Below, piece by piece: positions 15,015 to 23,835 of a stretch of DNA of 47,503 bases. The notes below the pieces were generated by a model. The model had not been told where the DNA came from. It saw only the letters and a program-made list of their open reading frames with translations, and did no database searches. The stretch comes from Anaerolineaceae bacterium (lineage in GTDB: Bacteria; Chloroflexota; Anaerolineae; Promineifilales; Promineifilaceae). How positions within the stretch are numbered: position 1 is the stretch's first letter; each line of letters starts with the position of its first letter. The position numbers and the translations under genes were made by a program. The DNA is taken from assembly GCA_002699125.1 (NCBI GenBank), contig PABI01000026.1, positions 1-47,503 of the forward strand, written 5' to 3'.

Positions 15015-17092
15015 GTAGCCTCCTGCAACGGCAGCGTAAACCAGAAAACCGAACCGCCTCCCTCACGATCGGTCACGCCTACCTCGCCACCATGTTCCTC
15101 CACGATGGCCTTCACAACCCACAATCCCAGCCCTACACCAGAACGCTTGCGATCACTTTCTACATCAATGTGCAAAAATCGATGAAACAGGCTTGTTTTG
15201 TTGCCAGACGGCACACCGGGGCCACGATCCAGCACCCCAATTTTGATCTGGTCATCTTGCAAGGTCGCTCGGATAGTAATTTCAGAATCTGATGGGCCAT
15301 ACTTGTTAGCATTAGAGAGCAAATTAACAAGAACCTGCACAATACGCCGCGAATCGGCATAAACAACAGGCATGGTGCTGGCAGGCAGCTCTACCGTCAG
15401 GTGCTGTTGATATTTCTTAAGCAGCGGCTGCATCAGCCGGGCCGCTTCAGCAATGATCTCGCCCAAATCGGTGGGATGCGGTGAAATTTGGAAACGTCCC
15501 GCCTCCAGGCTGGCGGTTTCCAACAGGTTGTCAACCAGCGTATGCAGGCCCAGTATGCCCAGGTGCAGCCAGGTGAGCATCTGCTCAAGTTCTTCCTGAG
15601 TCAGCCTGTTGGCCTCATCCAGCAGCAGCTCTACAGAAGCCGCCAGGGCCGTTAGCGGCGTGCGGAACTCATGGGTAATGTTGGCAAGAAAATTGCGCAG
15701 CAGGCGCTGAACCGCTTCCTCTTCGCTGACATCCCGAAACACAATGGCCATTTGGGCTGATTTTGCATCTGGCGGCACGAGTTGTGCTCTGGTGATGCTC
15801 AGGGCGGCGGGCTGTTCCTCGGCCAGTCTCACCCACACGGTACGACGGCGACCCGAGTCAGGAATGAGATGGCTAAATAGTGTATCTTTGCCAATAGTGA
15901 GAAAGATATCGTCGGCCAGACGGTTTATGACCTGTGTTTCTGGCCAACCGGTGATGCGAGTGGCTCCCTCGCTAAAATAAGTAATACGGCCGTCTTCATC
16001 CAATATCATAATTCCTTCGACAATTGCTTCCAGCAGATGGTCTACCCACGCTTTTTCCTGTTGCAGGGTGGCCAGCGTTTGCTGCAAATCAATCCGGGTT
16101 CGTTCCAGCGTCGCGGCAACCCGTTCGACCTCCCGCACCTCTGTTTGTACCTCAATGCTCCGGGCCAAATCGCCACTGCTGAGGCGGGCAGCAGCTTCAT
16201 CAAGCTGCAACAGTGGCCGACTAATTTGTCGCGAAATGATCAGCGCTGCACCGGTGCCCAGCAGCACAACGAGAAGAATGCTCAGAATACCGGTACGGAT
16301 CAGGCTGCGCTGCGTATCCATTATTTCAGTGGCCGAGAGGGCAACTTCGTCGGCAATGCGTGGATTTTCCAGCACCAGGCGCGTGGCGTAAAAGGAACGG
16401 CCGTCCGTTGTTGAAAATGTGATTTGCTCCCCGTCACTATCTGCCTGGCGCGTCTCATTTTGGATGGCATCTGTACGCGCCGGCAGGCCAGCAGAAAAAC
16501 TGGTAGCCACCGGTCTACCATCTACTAGCAGCGTGTGTTGCAGCTGCGTCTCGCCTCGCATTCGTCGGGCAAATGCGTCATTCAAGCGAATTCCCACTAA
16601 TACCTGGCCTGCTGGCTCGCCCTCAATCAGAACCGGCTGGCTGGCCAGCAGCCAGGCAGGACTGCCCACTGGTTCATCAACAATGTAAAAACCAACGGAC
16701 CGCTGCAACAGGCACGGATTCTCCAGGGCAATCATGCCGACCTGGGCAACAACATGGTCGGCGGCATCGCAGGCCAAAACCAGGTCCAAATCCAGGCTTG
16801 TTTCCACCGTTCTCAGGTAATTGGCCAGCTCATTGGCGCTTCCAGATTGAAGCAGCGTTCTAAGGGTGGGTAATTGGGCGGCGAGGATGGCGGCATTAAC
16901 CACCTCGCTTTGCCACGCGTTGTAAAGTGTACGGGCTGCGCGGCGACCCTGTTCTACCCTGGCCCATGTTTGGCGTTCGAACTCATTACGGATAAGCCAG
17001 CTTTCTGGAAACCAGGCAGCAACGGCCGTTAAAATAATAACGGCAATAAAGCTAATCAAAATTTGCGTGCGCAGCCCGCGCGGTCTTGTCAT
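15011..17092 (-). CDS. Hybrid-sensor histidine kinase with dCache-like, HAMP and PAS domains
   Basis: A 693-residue membrane kinase. A first membrane segment (about 9-28) is followed by a large extracellular region of about 230 residues with a Cache-like pattern (LVLACDAADHVVAQVG, AGQVLVGIRL, LVDGRPVATSF), a second membrane segment (about 262-285), a HAMP domain, a PAS domain (VEGIMILDEDGRITYFS), then the HisKA helix with THEFRTP (His near 474) and a HATPase with NLLSNANKYGP and GVGLGLWVV. No receiver domain is present. It is co-translated with the OmpR-type regulator downstream. The ribosome-binding site is AAAGGAAA. The extracellular sensor probably binds a small molecule, identity unknown. 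Confidence 0.9.
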   Translation of the reverse strand: MTRPRGLRTQILISFIAVIILTAVAAWFPESWLIRNEFERQTWARVEQGRRAARTLYNAWQSEVVNAAILAAQLPTLRTLLQSGSANELANYLRTVETSLDLDLVLACDAADHVVAQVGMIALENPCLLQRSVGFYIVDEPVGSPAWLLASQPVLIEGEPAGQVLVGIRLNDAFARRMRGETQLQHTLLVDGRPVATSFSAGLPARTDAIQNETRQADSDGEQITFSTTDGRSFYATRLVLENPRIADEVALSATEIMDTQRSLIRTGILSILLVVLLGTGAALIISRQISRPLLQLDEAAARLSSGDLARSIEVQTEVREVERVAATLERTRIDLQQTLATLQQEKAWVDHLLEAIVEGIMILDEDGRITYFSEGATRITGWPETQVINRLADDIFLTIGKDTLFSHLIPDSGRRRTVWVRLAEEQPAALSITRAQLVPPDAKSAQMAIVFRDVSEEEAVQRLLRNFLANITHEFRTPLTALAASVELLLDEANRLTQEELEQMLTWLHLGILGLHTLVDNLLETASLEAGRFQISPHPTDLGEIIAEAARLMQPLLKKYQQHLTVELPASTMPVVYADSRRIVQVLVNLLSNANKYGPSDSEITIRATLQDDQIKIGVLDRGPGVPSGNKTSLFHRFLHIDVESDRKRSGVGLGLWVVKAIVEEHGGEVGVTDREGGGSVFWFTLPLQEAT

Positions 17093-17206
17093 TTTTTATT
17101 TCCTTTCAGAAAGATATTACTATTCTCAAGGCAATTCTGCCATACAGCCCAAAACTGCCCTGTCTAAAAATATCAAAACCTGCCTTTATTTCAGGCCACA
17201 AATTTA

Positions 17207-17235
17207 TTGATAAATTAGAACAATTGTGCTATAAT
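17207..17235 (+). promoter_or_regulatory. Strong sigma-70-type promoter of ssb
   Basis: TTGATA (17207-17212), a 17-base spacer and a perfect TATAAT (17230-17235). The leader is about 130 bases long. The 282-base divergent gap between the kinase and ssb holds this and otherwise no recognised element. Confidence 0.75.
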
Positions 17236-17373
17236 TACCTGCATATTTTGATGGGCGCAATGGCTTGCATTTGTCTATTTTTGAAATGGCTAAAACGTGA
17301 TATGATTCAGGGTACCAGTCGTTTAATTTAGGCAAATTCGTGCCAAAATGATATTTCTTAAGGAGAGTGTTGA

Positions 17374-17802
17374 ATGTATCAAAAGATTATTATTGTTGGG
17401 AATTTGGGTGGCGACCCCGAAATGCGATACATGCCGGACGGTACGGCCGTAACCAACTTTAGCATCGCCTCTAACCGGCGCTGGACGGATGGGGCAACAG
17501 GCCAACCCCGTGACGAAACAACCTGGTTCCGCGTTTCTGTTTGGCGCAAGCAGGCCGAAACCGTGAATCAATATTTGTCTAAAGGGAGCAAGGTGCTTGT
17601 TGAAGGGCGGCTGCGCCCAGACCCGGCATCTGGCGGACCGCGTACCTACACCCGTCAGGATGGCACGGTGGGGGCCTCTTATGAGATTACCGCCGACACG
17701 GTGCGTTTCCTCAGTAGTCGGGAGGAAGATGGCAGCTATTCTGACGATGATGGCGACTACCAGAGCGCGCCGGCAGCAGAAGAAGACGATATTCCGTTCT
17801 AG
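17374..17802 (+). CDS. ssb: Single-stranded DNA-binding protein
   Basis: A 142-residue SSB. The OB fold begins MYQKIIIVGNLGGDPEMRY and includes TAVTNFSIA, WFRVSVWRKQAE and GSKVLVEGRL. A short acidic, flexible tail ends in DDIPF, the peptide that recruits replication and repair partners. It coats ssDNA during replication, recombination and repair. AAGGAGA (17360-17366) lies eight bases before the ATG, and it is a single-gene transcript between its own promoter and a terminator at 17832-17867. Confidence 0.96.
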   Translation: MYQKIIIVGNLGGDPEMRYMPDGTAVTNFSIASNRRWTDGATGQPRDETTWFRVSVWRKQAETVNQYLSKGSKVLVEGRLRPDPASGGPRTYTRQDGTVGASYEITADTVRFLSSREEDGSYSDDDGDYQSAPAAEEDDIPF

Positions 17803-17831
17803 ACTTACTAAAGCTGGAAAGAGAAAATTTG

Positions 17832-17867
17832 AAACGGCCGTATCCCTACAAAGACACGGCCGTTTTT
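17832..17867. terminator. Terminator built from two ACGGCCGT octamers
   Basis: AAACGGCCGT (17832-17841) pairs with ACGGCCGTTT (17856-17865) across a 14-base loop, then T. Because the octamer is a palindrome, two copies in a row form the stem. It lies between the converging ssb and arsM genes. Confidence 0.8.
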
Positions 17868-17895
17868 TTATTTTACAGCGACATCACAGCGGCAT

Positions 17896-18696
17896 TCATG
17901 ATGTGGTTTGGGGTTTAACGGCCGTAATCCGCGCGCTAAAAATTTGGGCCGGGCCTACATGCGGCGCCACATTTGCCAGTTCTGCATCCGCCTCATCTTT
18001 CTTCTGAATAGAAACTTGTTCAAAACCGGCCGCGCGCATCCAGGTGGCCATATCAGCCACATCCTCGGCCCCGGTGATGCAGCCCGCCCAGGCCGACATA
18101 TCGGCCCGCTCTTGCGCGGTGAATTTGCCCCGCGTCACCATGTCAGACACCGCCACTCTGCCGCCCGGTTTGAGCACGCGGAACGCCTCCTGAAAGACGG
18201 CCGCTTTGTCCGGACTCAAATTAATCACACAGTTAGAAATGATTACATCTACGCTGTTGTCATCCACCGGCAGCGCTTCGATTTGGCCCTGGCGAAATTC
18301 CACCTGCTCTACACCCAGCTTGGCTTTATTCCGATTCGCTTTTTCCAGCATGGCCGGCGTCATATCCACGCCGATGACGTATCCAGTTTGCCCCACGCGA
18401 TCGGCCGCCAAAAAGCAGTCAATGCCGCCGCCGGAACCCAAATCCAGCACCGTTTGGCCCGGTTCCAGGCTGGCTATGGCAATGGGATCACCGCAGCCCA
18501 GCGACAGTCCGGTGACGTCGGCAGGCAGCTGGCTGACGTCCACATCATATAGCTCAGCGCCACAGCCGCATTCTTCTACGTAGTCGGCCCCGGCATCGCT
18601 GGCACAGCAGCCCGTTTGGAAATCGGTGGCGATACGGCCGTACCGCTCCTGCACCGCCAGATGAATCTGTTCATTTGAAGCTGTTTTTGTTGTCAT
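17896..18696 (-). CDS. arsM: Arsenite S-adenosylmethionine methyltransferase
   Basis: A 266-residue class I SAM methyltransferase of the ArsM family, which methylates As(III) to volatile or less retained species. The SAM site reads [12 protein letters not shown]. Conserved cysteines of the family are present: C68 in LSLGCGDP, one near 155 in ISNCVINL, and one near 206 in WAGCITGA; an extra CC pair (C30-C31) and CGCG (43-46) lie near the N terminus. GAGGTGAG precedes the ATG. It follows arsR by 51 bases in the same transcript, so arsenite should relieve ArsR repression and induce it. Confidence 0.93.
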   Translation of the reverse strand: MTTKTASNEQIHLAVQERYGRIATDFQTGCCASDAGADYVEECGCGAELYDVDVSQLPADVTGLSLGCGDPIAIASLEPGQTVLDLGSGGGIDCFLAADRVGQTGYVIGVDMTPAMLEKANRNKAKLGVEQVEFRQGQIEALPVDDNSVDVIISNCVINLSPDKAAVFQEAFRVLKPGGRVAVSDMVTRGKFTAQERADMSAWAGCITGAEDVADMATWMRAAGFEQVSIQKKDEADAELANVAPHVGPAQIFSARITAVKPQTTS

Positions 18697-18747
18697 TTCT
18701 CACCTCACATTGATAACTGCCTATATGTCTGGGCAAAAAAATTTGCC

Positions 18748-19059
18748 TTACTTCACAACAACGGAATCGATGCTGACTTCGGGCGCAAATTTTTGCATAA
18801 GGACGCCGCAGCAAAGAGCCACAGCAGCCTGATTTAAGGAGTAAAAGATTTGCTTGCCTTCACGCCGGGTGTGCACCAGCCCGGCCTCACGCAAGATGGA
18901 CAAATGATGCGAGACGGTCGGCTGTGAGACGCCACCCAACAGCGCAACCACGTCACTCACACAAAGCCAAGTGCAGCAAAGGTGGTTCATAATTTTTTGT
19001 CGGGTTTCGTCGGCAATCGCTTTGCCAAAGGTAATTGGGTCTGTCATCATCTTTATCAT
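18748..19059 (-). CDS. arsR: ArsR-family metalloregulator
   Basis: A winged-helix repressor of 103 residues from the ATG at 19059 (a TTG at 19074 would add five; ATGs at 19050 and 19047 are also possible). The recognition helix region reads GVSQPTVSHHLSILREAGLV. Cysteines in LCCTWLCVSDV occupy the place of the ELCVCDL metal site of ArsR, and a further CC lies in the C-terminal helix (ALCCGV); these are the likely As(III) ligands. It precedes arsM. The start overlaps an inverted repeat (19055-19080) just downstream of a consensus promoter, consistent with autoregulation. Confidence 0.88.
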   Translation of the reverse strand: MIKMMTDPITFGKAIADETRQKIMNHLCCTWLCVSDVVALLGGVSQPTVSHHLSILREAGLVHTRREGKQIFYSLNQAAVALCCGVLMQKFAPEVSIDSVVVK

Positions 19060-19080
19060 ATCGAAGATCGTCAATATGAT
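19055..19080 (-). promoter_or_regulatory. Probable ArsR operator
   Basis: ATCATAT (19055-19061) and ATATGAT (19074-19080) form an inverted repeat with a 12-base spacer, covering the expected transcription start of arsR-arsM and its first codons. ArsR-family operators have this general AT-rich dyad form. Confidence 0.65.
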
Positions 19081-19083
19081 GGC

Positions 19084-19111
19084 ATTATAAACGATGAAAG
19101 GTTTTTGTCAA
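19084..19111 (-). promoter_or_regulatory. Consensus promoter of arsR-arsM
   Basis: On the minus strand a perfect TTGACA (19106-19111) and a perfect TATAAT (19084-19089) are 16 bases apart. The start is expected near 19077, inside the operator-like repeat. Confidence 0.8.
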
Positions 19112-19128
19112 ACGGCCGTTTCCCCGGT

Positions 19129-19157
19129 TTGACTTAACCATTTGCCACCGATAGAAT
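19129..19157 (+). promoter_or_regulatory. Promoter of the plsX operon
   Basis: TTGACT (19129-19134), 17 bases, TAGAAT (19152-19157), with the ATG of plsX at 19192. It is divergent from the arsR promoter; the two -35 boxes are 17 bases apart with an ACGGCCGT octamer between them. Confidence 0.7.
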
Positions 19158-19191
19158 CCGCCAACACCCTCAAGGAAGCGAGAAGACAGAC

Positions 19192-20190
19192 ATGAAAATT
19201 GTTGTTGATGCGATGGGAAGTGATGATCATCCGGGGCCAGACGTAGCCGGAGCCGTACAGGCCGCCCGCGAATTTGGCGACACCATCATTTTGGTGGGCG
19301 ACAAAGCCAAAATCGAGGCGGCGTTGGCCAACCAACCCACAACCGGGCTGCCCCTGGAAATTGTTCACGCGGATGATGCCATCACGATGGAAGACAAACC
19401 ATCCCAGGTCGTAAAAAACAAGCCAAATTCCTCCATGCATATTGGGCTTTCGCTGGTAAAAAATGGCGAGGCTGATGCTTTTGTGTCGGCGGGCAACACC
19501 GGGGCCATTTTGGCCGTGGCCATGCTGCGCCAGTCGGGCCTGGGGCGCATTCCGGGCATTAAGCGCCCGGCGCTGGGGGTCATCTTCCCCACCAAACACC
19601 GTCCTATGCTCATCGACAACGGGGCCAACGCCGACTGCCGCCCGGAATATCTGCTGCAATTTGGACTCATGGGCAATCTTTACGTGGAGCGGGTGCTCAA
19701 GATCGAAAGTCCCCGCGTGGCGCTTATCTCCAACGGCGAGGAAGAGGGCAAGGGTAACGATCTCATCAAGGAAACGATTCCCCTGCTGGCGGCCAGCGGC
19801 TTAAACTATATTGGCAACATTGAACCCAAAGAATTTATGAATGGCGCCGCCGACGTGGGGGTGACGGATGGCTTTACCGGCAATCTCATCATGAAAACGG
19901 CCGAATCCGTCGCCAGTTACATGTCCAATCTCATCCGCGACGAGCTAATGGCCAATCCCATTTCTATTGTGGGCGGCCTGCTGACGCGCTCGGCGTTTAA
20001 GCGGGTGCGGGGCCATTTGGACCCGGATGAGGTAGGTGGTGCGCCACTGTTGGGCGTAAACGGGGTTGTAATTGTTGCCCACGGCCGTTCCAATGCATAT
20101 GCCGTCAAACAAGCCATTGGTCAGGCAAGACGCGTGGTAGAAAACCAGGTCGTCGAGGCAATTACATCCGGCATTGCCAGTGAGCGGTAA
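19192..20190 (+). CDS. plsX: Phosphate acyltransferase PlsX
   Basis: A 332-residue PlsX, which converts acyl-ACP and phosphate to acyl-phosphate for phospholipid synthesis. It starts MKIVVDAMGSDDHPGPDVAGA and contains SMHIGLSLVKNGEADAFVSA, GNTGAILAVA, PTKHRPMLIDNGAN and VTDGFTGNLIMKT, all characteristic. The partner PlsY is encoded far downstream (39314-39997). It heads a plus-strand series with fabF; no acpP, fabD or fabG lies between. A ribosome-binding site (GGAAGCGAG) precedes the ATG and a promoter lies at 19129-19157. Confidence 0.95.
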   Translation: MKIVVDAMGSDDHPGPDVAGAVQAAREFGDTIILVGDKAKIEAALANQPTTGLPLEIVHADDAITMEDKPSQVVKNKPNSSMHIGLSLVKNGEADAFVSAGNTGAILAVAMLRQSGLGRIPGIKRPALGVIFPTKHRPMLIDNGANADCRPEYLLQFGLMGNLYVERVLKIESPRVALISNGEEEGKGNDLIKETIPLLAASGLNYIGNIEPKEFMNGAADVGVTDGFTGNLIMKTAESVASYMSNLIRDELMANPISIVGGLLTRSAFKRVRGHLDPDEVGGAPLLGVNGVVIVAHGRSNAYAVKQAIGQARRVVENQVVEAITSGIASER

Positions 20191-20206
20191 TCGGTAAGGG
20201 GTAAGC

Positions 20207-20249
20207 GGTGAAAAGTAAATCAGTCACTTTTCACTTATTACTTTTCACC
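20207..20249. repeat. GTGAAAAGT-type intergenic inverted repeat
   Basis: Perfect 12-base arms GGTGAAAAGTAA (20207-20218) and TTACTTTTCACC (20238-20249) with a 19-base loop, between plsX and fabF. Same unit as the element at 3057-3105, followed in both cases by an ACT-rich run. Confidence 0.7.
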
Positions 20250-20288
20250 TTTACTCCCCACTGCCAACCTTAAACCAAGCAGGTAAAG

Positions 20289-21563
20289 ATGAACAACCAT
20301 TTTCTGGACGCCAAAGGAAGACCCCGCATTGTCATTACGGGCATGGGCGTGATGAGTCCATTGGGCCACACCACCGAAGAGAGTTGGGATAGTTTGTTAA
20401 ACGGCCGTTCCGGCATCGGTCCCATCACCAACTTTGATGCCAGCGACTTTCCCTGTCGCGTGGCTGGTGAGGTCAAGAATTTTGTCGCTAAAAAATATAT
20501 GGATTTCAAAGAGGCGCGGCGCATGTCTCGCGCCTCACAGTTGGCCGTGGCCGCGGCGCGCATGGCCCTGGAGGATGCCGGGCTGCCCGAACCAGTGCCT
20601 AACGCCGAACGTGTGGGCACGCTCGTGGGCACCGGCGTCGGTGGCTTTGAAGTGGCCGATGAAAACCTGAAAATTTTGCGCAGCCAGGGGTTTAACCGGG
20701 TCAGCCCCTTTGCCATGACCGGTTTTTTGCCCAACATGCCCAGCCATCACGTCAGCCTGCTGGCCAAGGCGTTGGGACCGATCAGTACGGTAACGGCCGC
20801 TTGCGCCACTGGCACCCAGGCAATTGGGGAGGCCATGGAACACATTCGCAGCGGTCGGGCCGACATGATGATTACCGGCGGGGTTGAGGGACTCATTCAC
20901 GAAGCAGCGATTGCTGGTTTTGGTGCCATGCGTGCCCTTTCTACCAATTTCAACAACACGCCAGAAAGGGCAAGTCGGCCGTTTGACAAGGACCGGGACG
21001 GCTTTGTGTTGAGTGAGGGGGCGGGTGTGCTCATCATTGAGCGACTGGACCATGCCCTGGCCCGCAAAGCCCGCATTTACGCTGAGCTGAAGGGGTACGC
21101 CGTTTCGGCCGATGCCTACCACGTCGCCCAGCCAGATCCTCAAGCGGCCGGTGCGGTACGCGCCATGCAGTGGACGTTGCAAGATGCCTGCTTGCAGCCG
21201 GATGAGATAAACTATATCAATGCGCATGGGACCTCTACGCCGGTCAACGACTCAGCGGAAACGTTTGCCGTGAAATCCCTGTTTGGCGAACGAGCCTATG
21301 AGTTGCCCATCAGCAGCAGCAAATCGGTGCTGGGGCATGCAATGGGTGGCGCTGGCGCGATTGAGGCGATCTTTTGCGCCCTGGCACTGAACCAGGGCGT
21401 TATTCCACCCACCTGGAATTACGAAACGCCGGACCCCGATTGTGATCTGGATTACGTGACTGACGGACCACGCCGGGCCCCGCTGCAAATGGTTATGTCT
21501 AACTCATTTGGATTGGGTGGCCAAAATGCATGTCTGATTTTAGGAAAATATGATACAAATTAA
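20289..21563 (+). CDS. fabF: Beta-ketoacyl-ACP synthase II
   Basis: A 424-residue condensing enzyme that extends acyl-ACP with malonyl-ACP. The thiolase fold carries the Cys-His-His triad: Cys in TAACATGTQAIGEA (near 172), His in NAHGTSTPVND (near 311) and His in KSVLGHAMGGAGA (near 348). It ends NSFGLGGQNACLILGKY, the usual FabF tail. The length matches the family. AGGTAAAG lies before the ATG. It is the second gene after plsX with a repeat-filled 98-base gap. The rest of the fatty acid synthesis genes are not in the window. Confidence 0.94.
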   Translation: MNNHFLDAKGRPRIVITGMGVMSPLGHTTEESWDSLLNGRSGIGPITNFDASDFPCRVAGEVKNFVAKKYMDFKEARRMSRASQLAVAAARMALEDAGLPEPVPNAERVGTLVGTGVGGFEVADENLKILRSQGFNRVSPFAMTGFLPNMPSHHVSLLAKALGPISTVTAACATGTQAIGEAMEHIRSGRADMMITGGVEGLIHEAAIAGFGAMRALSTNFNNTPERASRPFDKDRDGFVLSEGAGVLIIERLDHALARKARIYAELKGYAVSADAYHVAQPDPQAAGAVRAMQWTLQDACLQPDEINYINAHGTSTPVNDSAETFAVKSLFGERAYELPISSSKSVLGHAMGGAGAIEAIFCALALNQGVIPPTWNYETPDPDCDLDYVTDGPRRAPLQMVMSNSFGLGGQNACLILGKYDTN

Positions 21564-21569
21564 ATTATT

Positions 21570-22316
21570 ATGATTATTTTAAGAGACGATCAACGTATTG
21601 CTCGCCTGAAGCGCATCAGCCAGATCACCAGTTTTGTGGGGATGGGCGTGCTGCTGATTGGCTTATTTTTAGTTTTTCTGCCGAACACGGCAAATCTGTT
21701 TTTCTACCAGCTAGTGGCCTTGTTTGTGGGCTGGATGCTGTCGCAAATTGGCATTTATCTAGGGCACCGCTACCTGCGTGACCCGCGCCCGGATGAGGTG
21801 TTGGATGATGTGTTAAAGAAGGTGGCACGAGACGGCCGTATCTACCATTACCTTCTCCCAGCCCCCCACGTTTTGCTCATTCCCACCGGCATCATCGTTT
21901 TCATCCCCAAATACCAAGCAGGGAACATTTCTGTAGATGGTGACAAATGGAAACAGAGCGGTCTGGGGCTGCGCCGCTTTTTTGGCCAGGAGCGGTTAGG
22001 GGATCCCACGCGTGAAGCAATGCTCAACGTGGAAGCAATTGCCAACTACCTGAACAAAAATGCCCCTTCCGTGGAAGAAGTGCCGATTGGTGCTCTGGTT
22101 GTGTTTACCAACAAGGGCAACAAAAATCTGGACCTGAAAAAGTCATCCATTCCAGCTATGCACTTTACCAAAGTCAAGGGGTATTTGCGGCAGCAAAAAG
22201 GGGAACAGCCCATGTCTGATGAGGATTTTGCCGCTATTCAGGCTGCCTTCGACAAAAAAGCAGCACACTTGCTGGACGATGAAGAGATGGAAATGAGCAG
22301 CGCTGAAACCGGGTAA
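21570..22316 (+). CDS. Membrane protein with a NERD-like domain
   Basis: A 248-residue protein with two adjacent membrane segments (about 20-40 and 45-63) followed by a soluble part with LLPAPHVLLIPTGIIVFIPKYQAGNI and GDKWKQ. The pattern of strand, LIPTGI, a K-Q pair and a glycine resembles the core of the NERD (nuclease-related) domain, but the fold call is mine and uncertain. The start lies six bases after the fabF stop with no clear ribosome-binding site, suggesting translational coupling; the MBL gene follows after four bases. The function is unknown; a nucleic-acid role is only a possibility. Confidence 0.65.
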   Translation: MIILRDDQRIARLKRISQITSFVGMGVLLIGLFLVFLPNTANLFFYQLVALFVGWMLSQIGIYLGHRYLRDPRPDEVLDDVLKKVARDGRIYHYLLPAPHVLLIPTGIIVFIPKYQAGNISVDGDKWKQSGLGLRRFFGQERLGDPTREAMLNVEAIANYLNKNAPSVEEVPIGALVVFTNKGNKNLDLKKSSIPAMHFTKVKGYLRQQKGEQPMSDEDFAAIQAAFDKKAAHLLDDEEMEMSSAETG

Positions 22317-22320
22317 ATTT

Positions 22321-23007
22321 ATGGAAATCGCACCCCATGTCCACTGGCTGGATACAGGCGGCAGCAATGTGTACCTCATTGTGGAGCCGCCCCACATTGT
22401 GCTAGTGGACACCGGAATGCCCAGACAGCAAGAAAAGATTTTTCAACTGCTGCACGACCTGGGCCACCAGCCGGCTGATCTGACGCACATTTTGGTCACC
22501 CATGCCGATATGGACCATGTAGGCAGTTTGGCAGCCCTACACAACGCTTCCGGGGCGCAAATACAGGCTGGCGCCGCTGCGGCACAATTGATTGATCGGG
22601 GGAAGTCTCCCAAGCACATGCCGGTCATCGTGCAGTGGCTGCTTGATACATTTGTAAGATATGGCGCTGTCGCCAAAGAGAAAATCGCAATTTTTGAAGA
22701 TGGGGATACCTTGCCTTTTTTGAATGGCTTGCAAGTATTGGCCACGCCGGGACACACACTGGACCATTTTTCGTTTTTTAGTCCCATGGCAGGGGTTTTG
22801 TTTGCCGGAGATGCCTTGAACACGCGCGACGGCCGTATCAACCTCACCCCGCCCCGCATTACCGCCGACAAAACGGCCGCGCGCCAATCTGGCATTCGCT
22901 TGCTAGCGCTTTCCCCAGCCGTCATCGCCTGCGGACACGGCACCCCCTCCACCAACCACACCGCAGATGAGTTGATGCACGTCTTCAACACGCTCCGACA
23001 AGAATGA
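22321..23007 (+). CDS. MBL-fold metallo-hydrolase
   Basis: A 228-residue metallo-beta-lactamase fold hydrolase with the core pattern: VLVDTGMP, the metal motif THADMDHVGS, TPGHTLDHFSFF (near 145), LFAGDAL and CGHGTPS. In the first motif H61-x-D63-x-D65-H66, the second His of HxHxDH is an Asp, a variation seen in several MBL subgroups. No signal peptide, so cytoplasmic. Substrate cannot be predicted; lactones, thioesters (glyoxalase II-like) and phosphodiesters are all possible. It is packed between the NERD-like gene and phoU. Confidence 0.88.
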   Translation: MEIAPHVHWLDTGGSNVYLIVEPPHIVLVDTGMPRQQEKIFQLLHDLGHQPADLTHILVTHADMDHVGSLAALHNASGAQIQAGAAAAQLIDRGKSPKHMPVIVQWLLDTFVRYGAVAKEKIAIFEDGDTLPFLNGLQVLATPGHTLDHFSFFSPMAGVLFAGDALNTRDGRINLTPPRITADKTAARQSGIRLLALSPAVIACGHGTPSTNHTADELMHVFNTLRQE

Positions 23008-23015
23008 GGTGAAAT

Positions 23016-23687
23016 ATGTCATTAACCAGTCGCACTATCCTGGATCAGGAACTAAACCAGCTTAAAGACAATATCATTCGCCTGGCCAGTGCCGCTATTG
23101 AAAGCATTAACAAGGCGATGGACGCTTTGCAAACCCGCAACGTTGTCCAGGCCAACCAGGTTGTCACCAACGATGAAGCCATCAATCAACTGCGTTATGA
23201 TATTGAAGAAAAAGCACTGCTCATCCTGGCAACCCAGGCGCCTACCGCCTCAGACTTACGGGCTGTTATTGCCGCCATTCATCTGGCAGTAGAGCTAGAG
23301 CGTATTGGCGATCATGCCTCAGGCATTGCCCGGCTGGTAGAGCGCATGGAAGATGAAGATGAAATAGACACCCTCTATAAGCTGCCCAAAATGGCCAGAC
23401 GCGCCAGCGAAATGCTCCAACAAGGGATTGATGCCTACATCCAACGCGATCCGCAACTTGCTCTAGATATGATCAAACGGGATGATAAGATAGACAAACA
23501 GTACAATAAATTATTCCGTGAAGCGATTAAAGAGATGAGCGACGATGACTACATTCGCCGGGCCACCTTTCTCCTGTGGGTAGGCCACAATTTAGAGCGA
23601 ATCGGCGACCGGGCCACCAACATTGCTGAACGGGTTATCTTTATGTGTACGGGTGAATTTGTCGAAACACCCACAACGCTAGATTAG
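23016..23687 (+). CDS. phoU: PhoU-family phosphate signalling protein
   Basis: A 223-residue helical protein with two PhoU repeats, each with the metal-binding signature: ELERIGDHASGIAR in the first and NLERIGDRATNIAE in the second. PhoU links the PstSCAB phosphate transporter to the PhoR kinase. Here it is alone at the end of a fatty-acid-related transcript, with no pst or phoR gene nearby. AGGTGA precedes the ATG. Confidence 0.93.
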   Translation: MSLTSRTILDQELNQLKDNIIRLASAAIESINKAMDALQTRNVVQANQVVTNDEAINQLRYDIEEKALLILATQAPTASDLRAVIAAIHLAVELERIGDHASGIARLVERMEDEDEIDTLYKLPKMARRASEMLQQGIDAYIQRDPQLALDMIKRDDKIDKQYNKLFREAIKEMSDDDYIRRATFLLWVGHNLERIGDRATNIAERVIFMCTGEFVETPTTLD

Positions 23688-23741
23688 CAACTTTTTTTAG
23701 CACGCATAAACCCACAAAAAACCCAGACAGAAATAGCAAAG

Positions 23742-23770
23742 TTGACAACAACTCACAATGCCAATAGAAT
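23742..23770 (+). promoter_or_regulatory. Promoter of the Liv operon
   Basis: A perfect TTGACA (23742-23747), 17 bases, TAGAAT (23765-23770). It gives a leader of nearly 300 bases before the first Liv gene at 24072. The 384-base gap holds this promoter, a possible small ORF (23836-23907) and an AAGGAGGAG ribosome-binding site before the ATG. Confidence 0.75.
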
Positions 23771-23835
23771 TTTGAACCACTGAACTCGTTTGTGTGCATA
23801 TCACCACACCTATTAATTGGAAGAGGAGGTGATAG

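Noticed and set aside
21570..22316. Calling the gene after fabF an acyl carrier protein or lipid enzyme
   Set aside because: It lacks the DSL phosphopantetheine motif and has two membrane segments followed by a NERD-like region; operon position alone does not justify a lipid function.
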